Below are positions 5,549 to 11,210 of a DNA stretch of 11,210 nucleotides, piece by piece. The notes beneath the pieces were generated by a model. The model saw only the letters and a program-made list of their open reading frames with translations. It was not told the origin of the DNA and ran no database searches. Position numbers and translations under genes: made by a program. Origin of the DNA: Eubacterium sp. (GTDB lineage Bacteria > Bacillota_A > Clostridia > Lachnospirales > Lachnospiraceae); contig JAMPGN010000149.1 in the NCBI GenBank assembly GCA_023663915.1, forward strand, positions 1-11,210, given 5' to 3'. Numbering within the stretch: position 1 is the stretch's first letter; the number at the start of each line of letters is the position of its first letter.

Positions 5549-6493
5549 ATGAGTAGAACTAAGACAGCAGTTGCAAAACCGGCAGTGCAGCCGGGCGGCA
5601 AATCGCTAAAACAACGAGTGATGGACAACTGGCAGTTATATCTGATGCTTTTGGTTCCGGTGGTACTGACTATCGTATATAAGTATATTCCTATGTATGG
5701 TATTCAGATCGCATTTAGGGATTACAAGGCGAGCCGGGGATTTATGGGGAGCGAATGGGTTGGACTGGAATGGTTCAGTCGATTCTTCAGCGCACCTACC
5801 TTCGGGCGTATGATTAAAAACACGATATTGCTCAGTTTTTACAGCTTGTTATGGAGTTTCCCGATTCCGATCATTCTTGCCTTGATGATGAATCAGATGA
5901 GATTCCAGAAGTTCAAGAGAGTTACCCAGACGGTACTCTATGCACCGCACTTTATCTCTACCATGGTCATCTGCGGTATGATCCGTATTTTCTTAAGTCC
6001 TTCGGGTGGTTTGTTCAACCTGATCGCAGGAACGAGCATCGACTTCCTCACGGAGTCAGGGGCATTCCGAACGATTTACATCGCTTCCGGAATCTGGCAG
6101 GACGCAGGATGGGGCATCATTGTTTACATGGCTACCTTATCCAATATTGACACTTCGCTCTATGAGGCGGCGAAGGTGGATGGAGCGTCTTTGTTCCAGA
6201 GAATTATACATATCGATATACCGGAGCTGACTTCGATCATGGTTCTGAACCTGATCATGAGCGCGGGCGGTCTGATGAATGTCGGATTTGAAAAAGTATG
6301 GCTTCTGCAGACAGACTTGAATAAAGCGACCAGTGACGTTATCGCGGTTTATGTTTACCAGCAAGGTATTGAAAACGCCAAGTACAGTTATTCCACTGCG
6401 GTGGGCTTGTTCAATACGGTGATCAATATTATTCTGTTGGTTGTGGTGAACAAGATAGCCGGTAAGATATCCGAAGACACGAGTTTCGTATAG
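5549..6493 (+). CDS. Carbohydrate ABC transporter permease, LplB/YteP type
   Basis: The 314-residue membrane protein begins with a cytoplasmic stretch, then a first helix in the section NWQLYLMLLVPVVLTIVYKYIPMYGIQIAFRDY that is diagnostic of the LplB/YteP branch of sugar permeases. About six helices follow in all. The EAA loop that contacts the ATPase is at about 206-226 (EAAKVDGASLFQRIIHIDIPEL), matching the EAA---G---------I-LP pattern. AAAGGAG seven bases before the ATG supports the start. It pairs with the next gene to form the channel heterodimer in the cytoplasmic membrane and is the first gene of the rightward operon. The transported sugar is inferred from the GH32 and fructokinase genes downstream to be a beta-fructoside. 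Confidence 0.93.
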   Translation: MSRTKTAVAKPAVQPGGKSLKQRVMDNWQLYLMLLVPVVLTIVYKYIPMYGIQIAFRDYKASRGFMGSEWVGLEWFSRFFSAPTFGRMIKNTILLSFYSLLWSFPIPIILALMMNQMRFQKFKRVTQTVLYAPHFISTMVICGMIRIFLSPSGGLFNLIAGTSIDFLTESGAFRTIYIASGIWQDAGWGIIVYMATLSNIDTSLYEAAKVDGASLFQRIIHIDIPELTSIMVLNLIMSAGGLMNVGFEKVWLLQTDLNKATSDVIAVYVYQQGIENAKYSYSTAVGLFNTVINIILLVVVNKIAGKISEDTSFV

Positions 6494-6503
6494 GAGGTGC
6501 GGT

Positions 6504-7412
6504 ATGAACGCAAATACAAAATCAGGAAAGGCGACGGGACTTTCCGAAAAAACCAGCGACATCATTCTTGTTGTGATCTGCGCTGTCATCCTGTTTATTG
6601 TTGCATATCCGTTGTACTATGTGCTGATCGCTTCGGTATCGAACCCTTATGACGTATATGCGGGCAAGACATTCCTTCTGCCTAGCCAGTTTACGCTGGA
6701 AGGCTACAAATCGGTATTTGCTGACCCGAATATCTTGCTAGGTCTGATAAATAGTTTTAAATATACGATCATCGGTACGATCTTCTCGGTTGTCGTACTG
6801 TATCTGGCTGCTTATCCTTTGAGCGTGAAGAACCTGCCGGGCAGGAAATGGCTGAGCATCTTTTTCATCATCACGATGTATTTCGGCGGCGGTATGGTTC
6901 CTACTTATCTGGTGGTAAAGCAGACGGGGCTGATCAACAATATATGGGCGTTGTTTTTACCGGGCGGCGTGGCAGTCGGCAACATGATCATTGTGAGGAA
7001 CTTTTTCGAGAACAGTATTCCGAAGGAGATGATCGAGGCGGCGGATATCGACGGCGCTTCCAAGTGGACGACATTTATCAAGATCGTAGTGCCCTTAAGC
7101 CGTTCCATCATGGCGGTTATGGTAGTATTCAGTATGGTAGCATACTGGAACGACTGGTTTACGGCGATGATCTATCTGCCTTCACCGAACAAAGCACCTC
7201 TGCCATTAGTGCTCAGGAATATCCTCATCAAGAGCTCAGCGAGCGCGAGTCAGGCGAGCACGATATCCGGTGGTTTTGCGGAATTGAACAAGATGACAGA
7301 GATGATCAAGTTTTCATCGATCATTATCGCGGCATTGCCGATGCTGATTATCTATCCGTTTGTACAGAAATATTTTGAAAAAGGATTTATGGCAGGTGCA
7401 GTAAAAGGCTGA
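6504..7412 (+). CDS. Carbohydrate ABC transporter permease, YtcP type
   Basis: This 302-residue second channel subunit carries a first helix at about 19-45 (ILVVICAVILFIVAYPLYYVLIASVS) followed by NPYDVYAGKTFLLPSQFTLEGY, typical of the YtcP/MalG-like partner of LplB permeases. The EAA loop is at about 178-198 (EAADIDGASKWTTFIKIVVPLS). The C-terminus ends FVQKYFEKGFMAGAVKG, the usual ending of this family, so it is full length. Its ribosome binding site (AGGAGGTG) begins at the stop codon of the first permease gene, 10 bp before its start, showing tight coupling. The solute-binding protein gene follows after 21 bp. Confidence 0.93.
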   Translation: MNANTKSGKATGLSEKTSDIILVVICAVILFIVAYPLYYVLIASVSNPYDVYAGKTFLLPSQFTLEGYKSVFADPNILLGLINSFKYTIIGTIFSVVVLYLAAYPLSVKNLPGRKWLSIFFIITMYFGGGMVPTYLVVKQTGLINNIWALFLPGGVAVGNMIIVRNFFENSIPKEMIEAADIDGASKWTTFIKIVVPLSRSIMAVMVVFSMVAYWNDWFTAMIYLPSPNKAPLPLVLRNILIKSSASASQASTISGGFAELNKMTEMIKFSSIIIAALPMLIIYPFVQKYFEKGFMAGAVKG

Positions 7413-7433
7413 TCGCGGAAAGGAGATTCCATT

Positions 7434-9107
7434 ATGAAATTAAATAAACAATACAAGATCGTCTCCTGTATGCTTGTGACAACGCTTGCACTGTCGATGA
7501 CGGCATGTGGGGACAAAGATTACGGACACCATGAAAAAGGTGTTGCGAACACAGATACTTCTCAGACGGAATTTGCCATTATGGGCGGACAGAGTGCGCT
7601 CAGTCCGGGTTATACGGACAATGTAGTTTTGAATCAGCTTCAGGAAGACACGGGAATCCATATTGAGTGGACGACCATGAGTGAGTCTTTAGGGGAGCAG
7701 GTCAACATCCGTATCGCGGGCGACGAACTTCCGGACGCTTTTATGGGCGTCGGGTTCAGTAACTATGATATCTCCCGTTACGGGGATGATGGAACATTTA
7801 TCGATCTGACCCCTTATTTGACGGAAGAGTATATGCCGAACTTAAGTAAGATTCTGGAAGAGAATCCGGATATCCGCAGCGCGATCACCATGGACGATGG
7901 ATATATCTACGGCCTTCCGTCAGGAGAGCGTATGGGGACGGCAGGTATCGGCGCGGCAGAAGACTACAGTATTTATTCGATTCCGCAGTTTGCCATGATC
8001 AACAAGGCATGGTTGGATGATCTGGGATTGGAAATGCCGACCACGCTCGATGAGCTTCACACCGTGCTGAAGGCTTTCAAGGATAATGACATGAGTGCGA
8101 AATATTACGGCAATGATCCGGGAAGCACGATTCCCATGAGTACCGGATTTGACCAGTGGTGCTGGGGACAGAATATCTTTTATGCGGGCTTCGGATTTAC
8201 AAACTGGCCAAATGATGTCTGCAACGACCTTGTCTTAAACAGTGACGGCACAGTGGAATTTATGTGTGTGACAGACCAGTACCGTGAGGCGGTAACATAT
8301 TTCCATGACTGGTATGCGGAAGGATTGATGGATCTTGAGATGTTCAGCCAGTCCGACACGCAGTTGATTTCCAAATGCTCTCAGGGGTATGTAGGTGTTT
8401 CGACTTGGTGGTATATCGAGGAGTTGATGGGCGACTATGCAGATGATTATGTATTTCTGCCGATTCTCGATGGACCAGACGGCACCCACAATGTAACCAT
8501 CCGTACCGGCGGCGGGGTAAGCAGCGGCCAGCTCAACATTACCAAGAAGTGCAAGAGCCCGGCGAACCTGTTGAAATTCTACGATATGTGGTATGACCCG
8601 GAGATCGTAATGCAGCTTCAATACGGACCGATTGGCACATATTTTACAGGACAGGATGAGGACGGCGTATGGCTGAGTATCTCGGATGATGAGAGCCGTG
8701 AAAGATTCGGGAAAGGTTCCGGCGAGCTGAAAGGCGAATGCGAAGTAGCAGGACCGAAGCTGATTCTCAGCGACTACTATCTGACGACGTTTAAGATGGA
8801 AGATCGTGCAATCGAGCGTTTGACAGACTTGTATGATTTCTGGATGCCTTATGTGGACGACACGACGACCTATCCGGTTGACTGCGTATTTACGGGAAGA
8901 GAGCTTGACGACATCGACTGGTATAAGGCGGACTTCGAGAGCGCGGTTTCCGAGCAGGAAGGTCTGTGGCTGAAAAACGGTGGACCGACCGATGCAGAGT
9001 GGGATGCTTATATCCAACATCTGCGCGATAAGTGCGGCATGGACAAATTGCTGGACGTATATCAGAATGCGTATAACCGTTATGCGGGAATTGATGTCGC
9101 AGAATAA
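7434..9107 (+). CDS. Lipoprotein sugar-binding protein of the ABC transporter (LplA/YtcQ type)
   Basis: At 557 residues it belongs to the large extracellular solute-binding proteins that accompany LplB/YtcP permeases. A signal peptide ends with lipobox MTAC and Cys25, anchoring the protein on the outer face of the membrane. The mature part starts with a short tether and then a two-lobe binding fold: FAIMGGQSALSPGYTDN, a tandem of Asp/Gly-rich and Trp/Tyr-rich stretches (for instance DQWCWGQN, STWWYIEELMG) that could stack on sugar rings, and WDAYIQHLRDKCGMDKLLDVYQNAYNRY near the end, a common C-terminal pattern. AAAGGAG eight bases before the ATG fixes the start. It should deliver the sugar to the two permeases. 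No ATPase gene is present, as expected for transporters sharing an MsmX/MsmK-like ATPase. The exact sugar is not shown by the sequence. Confidence 0.92.
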   Translation: MKLNKQYKIVSCMLVTTLALSMTACGDKDYGHHEKGVANTDTSQTEFAIMGGQSALSPGYTDNVVLNQLQEDTGIHIEWTTMSESLGEQVNIRIAGDELPDAFMGVGFSNYDISRYGDDGTFIDLTPYLTEEYMPNLSKILEENPDIRSAITMDDGYIYGLPSGERMGTAGIGAAEDYSIYSIPQFAMINKAWLDDLGLEMPTTLDELHTVLKAFKDNDMSAKYYGNDPGSTIPMSTGFDQWCWGQNIFYAGFGFTNWPNDVCNDLVLNSDGTVEFMCVTDQYREAVTYFHDWYAEGLMDLEMFSQSDTQLISKCSQGYVGVSTWWYIEELMGDYADDYVFLPILDGPDGTHNVTIRTGGGVSSGQLNITKKCKSPANLLKFYDMWYDPEIVMQLQYGPIGTYFTGQDEDGVWLSISDDESRERFGKGSGELKGECEVAGPKLILSDYYLTTFKMEDRAIERLTDLYDFWMPYVDDTTTYPVDCVFTGRELDDIDWYKADFESAVSEQEGLWLKNGGPTDAEWDAYIQHLRDKCGMDKLLDVYQNAYNRYAGIDVAE

Positions 9108-9126
9108 ATAATTTGAAAAAATCTAT

Positions 9127-9167
9127 CAATATCGGAGTAGAAAGGTATAGCGTCTGCTCCGATATTG
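9127..9167 (+). other. Strong RNA hairpin after the binding-protein gene, without a U-run
   Basis: CAATATCGGAG (9127-9137) pairs perfectly with CTCCGATATTG (9157-9167). One T·G pair and AGA/TCT continue the stem to 15 pairs, with an 11-base loop. The sequence after it (GGGTTATTATGG) has no T-run, so it is not a classical terminator. Its place right after the binding-protein gene suggests an mRNA 3'-end stabiliser or partial terminator that lets the binding protein be made in excess. Confidence 0.6.
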
Positions 9168-9287
9168 GGTTATTATGGTAATAAATAATGAGTTGGGCAT
9201 AAGATGGAAAGTTATGTAAACTAAAAGGTCTGACATTTGTGTGTCCGAATCAATATGGAAGTATATTTTGATATGGAGGAATATAGT

Positions 9288-10772
9288 ATGATAAGCCAGA
9301 CTTTGCGTGATGCGAGAAGATATGAGGAGGCGATGGAGCAGAAGATCGGTGAGGCGGCAAGACCGGATTTTCATTTGTCTACGCGTGTGGGGTGGTTGAA
9401 CGATCCGAACGGATTTTCCTATTATAAAGGGGAGTATCACATGTTCTATCAGTATCACCCTTACGATTCCCATTGGGGGCCGATGCATTGGGGCCATGCG
9501 GTCAGCACGGACCTGTTGCATTGGAAATACCTTCCGGCCGTACTTGCGCCCGACATGGATTATGACAGGGATGGCTGTTTCTCCGGCAGCGCGATCGTCT
9601 TGCCGGACGGAAGGCATTTGCTGCTGTATACGGGTGTATTAAAGGAGAACCAGCCGGACGGCAGTCTGCGTGATATCCAGACACAGTGCATCGCGGTTGG
9701 GGACGGTATAGATTATGACAAGTATACCGGCAATCCGGTGCTCACGAAAGACGATCTTCCCGAAGGTGGAAGTAAATTTGACTTCCGTGATCCGAAAATC
9801 TGGCAGAAATCCGACGGCTCTTACCGTTGTGTGGTCGGGAACTGTACGGAAGAGGGGGACGGAAGGATTCTTCTGTACAGCAGCAAAGATGCCGTTCACT
9901 GGAAATACGAGAAGATACTGGCGGCGAACAATAAGCGTTTTGGCAGAATGTGGGAGTGCCCGGATTTCTTCGTACTGGACGGGAAGGCTGTGCTGATCAC
10001 GAGTCCGCAGGATATGCTTCCTCAAGGATTTGAGTATCATAACGGCAATGGTACGCTCTGTCTGCTCGGTTCCTATGATGACCAGACCGACACTTTTACG
10101 GAAGAACACAATCAGGCGATCGATTACGGAATCGACTTCTATGCGCCACAGACGATCCTTACGCCGGACGGCAGACGGATCATGATCGGCTGGATGCAGA
10201 ACTGGGATACCTGTAACCTGCATACACCGGAGCAGCCATGGCTTGGACAGATGAGTCTGCCAAGAGAACTGTCTGTGCGAAACGGCCGTCTGTACCAGGC
10301 TCCACTGCGGGAACTGGAGACACTGCGGGGAGAAGAAATACGCCATGAAAATGTTACTTTTACGGATGAAATCAGATTAGCAGGCGTGGAAGGACGCAAG
10401 GTGGACATGGAAGTGGTGGTCCGTCCAGCCGATGCGTCGAATATTTATCGCAGGTTCGCGGTTCGATTCGCGCAGGATGATACCTACCGGACATCGATCA
10501 GTTATCGACCGTATGAGTCAATCGTCAAGGTGGACAGAAAGTTTTCGGGTTCAAGAAGAGCGATCATCCATCAACGCCGCTGCCTGGTAAAGAACAAGGA
10601 CGGAAATATCAAGATGCGAATCATACTGGACCATTTCAGCGTGGAGGTTTTCGTGAACGATGGTGAGTATGTACTCACGGCGACGATGTATACCGATCTT
10701 GCGGCGGATGGAATTTCTTTCTTTGCCGATGGCGAAGTGAATATGGATGTGGTAAAATATGAACTGAGTTAA
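9288..10772 (+). CDS. GH32 beta-fructosidase (sucrose/fructo-oligosaccharide hydrolase), cytoplasmic
   Basis: The ATG at 9288 is chosen because TGGAGGA lies seven bases before it; the upstream ATG at 9237 has no such site. The product has 494 residues, normal for bacterial GH32. It shows all three catalytic signatures: WLNDPNG with nucleophile Asp39, FRDPK with the transition-state stabiliser Asp168, and WECPDF with acid/base Glu223. FSGSA is near 98-102. The five-bladed propeller (about 25-335) is followed by the C-terminal beta-sandwich, where the family's SVEVFVNDGE motif appears. There is no signal peptide or anchor, so it acts inside the cell. Import by an ABC system rather than a PTS argues for hydrolysis of unphosphorylated sucrose or short fructans, releasing fructose for the adjacent kinase. 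Sucrose-6-phosphate hydrolase is the alternative name and cannot be excluded. Confidence 0.92.
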   Translation: MISQTLRDARRYEEAMEQKIGEAARPDFHLSTRVGWLNDPNGFSYYKGEYHMFYQYHPYDSHWGPMHWGHAVSTDLLHWKYLPAVLAPDMDYDRDGCFSGSAIVLPDGRHLLLYTGVLKENQPDGSLRDIQTQCIAVGDGIDYDKYTGNPVLTKDDLPEGGSKFDFRDPKIWQKSDGSYRCVVGNCTEEGDGRILLYSSKDAVHWKYEKILAANNKRFGRMWECPDFFVLDGKAVLITSPQDMLPQGFEYHNGNGTLCLLGSYDDQTDTFTEEHNQAIDYGIDFYAPQTILTPDGRRIMIGWMQNWDTCNLHTPEQPWLGQMSLPRELSVRNGRLYQAPLRELETLRGEEIRHENVTFTDEIRLAGVEGRKVDMEVVVRPADASNIYRRFAVRFAQDDTYRTSISYRPYESIVKVDRKFSGSRRAIIHQRRCLVKNKDGNIKMRIILDHFSVEVFVNDGEYVLTATMYTDLAADGISFFADGEVNMDVVKYELS

Positions 10773-10813
10773 TGCGAATATGCATTCTGGCGGAAAGTGC
10801 CGTTGATGGTTGT

Positions 10814-10841
10814 TTGAAAAAGGATGCAGATGGTTTATAGG
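10814..10841 (+). promoter_or_regulatory. Weak candidate internal promoter before the kinase gene
   Basis: TTGAAA (10814-10819), 16 bases, then TATAGG (10836-10841), about 55 bases before the kinase start. The -10 is poor, and read-through from the GH32 gene would serve equally well. Confidence 0.2.
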
Positions 10842-10894
10842 GCGGAATGAAATGCTATCAGTGATGAAAAACACCGCTTGGAGGGAGACGCGAC

Positions 10895-11210
10895 ATGAAG
10901 AAATATGACGTAGTGGCATTAGGCGAATTGTTGATTGATTTTACGGAGAATGGAACGAGCAGGCAGGGCAACCCGATCTATGAGGCGAACCCCGGCGGCG
11001 CGCCTTGCAATGTGTTGTCCATGCTGACAAAGCTAGACAGAAAGACGGCTTTTATCGGCAAAGTCGGACAGGATATCTTCGGAAATCGCTTGAAGAGGAC
11101 ATTGGATGAAGTGGGGATCGATACGCAGAATCTGGTGATGGACGAGAATGTGCGGACGACGCTGGCATTCGTGGAAACTTTTCCGGACGGGGACAGGGAT
11201 TTCTCATTCT
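10895..11210 (+). CDS. PfkB-family carbohydrate kinase, probable fructokinase (3' end outside window)
   Basis: The first 105 residues are visible. They show the PfkB/ribokinase entry GELLIDF, then NPGGAPCNV (the sugar-binding Gly-Gly loop) and FIGKVGQDIFGNRL, the hallmark N-terminal features of fructokinases of the ScrK type. The ATP-binding and catalytic GAGD motif would lie beyond the right edge. GGAGGGAG seven bases before the ATG supports the start. It follows the GH32 gene by 122 bp and would phosphorylate the fructose it releases, feeding glycolysis. Other PfkB sugars are possible, but the neighbour makes fructose the best guess. Confidence 0.88.
   Translation, partial: MKKYDVVALGELLIDFTENGTSRQGNPIYEANPGGAPCNVLSMLTKLDRKTAFIGKVGQDIFGNRLKRTLDEVGIDTQNLVMDENVRTTLAFVETFPDGDRDFSF

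Noticed and set aside
5425..5628. A 67-residue hydrophobic minus-strand frame overlapping the start of the first permease gene
   Set aside because: It has no ribosome binding site, overlaps a certain gene on the other strand and covers the operon's control region; its hydrophobicity is a by-product of the opposite strand.
8235..9020. Long minus-strand open frame inside the binding-protein gene (261 codons)
   Set aside because: It is an antisense shadow of a certain gene, with no recognisable domain and no ribosome binding site.
9230..9259. Promoter for the GH32 gene (CTGACA, 18 bases, TATGGA)
   Set aside because: The -10 matches only half of the consensus and the start would lie nearly on the ribosome binding site; read-through from the upstream genes is simpler.
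9639..10346. Long minus-strand open frame inside the GH32 gene (235 codons)
   Set aside because: It is antisense to the catalytic domain of a clear GH32 enzyme and has no protein-like features of its own.

Overview
The window reads as a chromosomal segment of a low-to-moderate GC Gram-positive, most likely a gut-type Clostridia/Lachnospiraceae. The reasons are strong GGAG-type ribosome binding sites, several lipoboxes, sigma-A-like promoters, and a YteP/YtcP/LplA-type sugar ABC transporter with no linked ATPase. This assignment rests on protein style recognised by eye, not on a search.

Left part (1-1970): a patchwork of gene ends. The 3' end of an MBL-fold hydrolase gene (2-298) is followed directly by what looks like an internally deleted ybaK/ebsC (Cys-tRNA(Pro) deacylase) remnant (297-437). 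In the same frame, after a stop, comes an open frame (474-1079) that looks like the last membrane helix and outer domain of an M56/BlaR1-like peptidase that has lost its catalytic part. Facing it is a lipoprotein gene (1155-1964, minus) with an acidic linker built of two 69-bp repeats and a DxDxDG-type domain.

Middle (2000-2705): a small four-helix PsiE-like membrane protein with its own strong extended -10 promoter. It ends at a hairpin shared with the convergent operon.

Right part (2706-11210): a divergent carbohydrate locus, probably for sucrose, fructo-oligosaccharides or other beta-fructosides. Leftward runs an operon of a LacI-family regulator, a single-pass membrane protein and a lipoprotein. 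Rightward run two LplB/YtcP-type permeases, a large lipoprotein solute-binding protein, a cytoplasmic GH32 beta-fructosidase and the start of a PfkB-type fructokinase. The expected flow is capture by the binding lipoprotein, import unphosphorylated through the two permeases (energised by an ATPase encoded elsewhere), cleavage by GH32, and phosphorylation of the released fructose.

The 446-bp divergent intergenic region (5103-5548) is the most structured non-coding part. It holds a near-perfect 16-bp LacI-type palindrome, a second half-matching site, an array of TGAAAC-like repeats at exact 10-bp spacing, a perfect 11-bp inverted repeat, a good lacI promoter and a weaker candidate promoter for the transporter operon. 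The least explained parts are the two surface proteins encoded with the LacI regulator and the 10-bp-phased repeats in the lacI leader. No rRNA, tRNA, CRISPR array or insertion sequence was seen.
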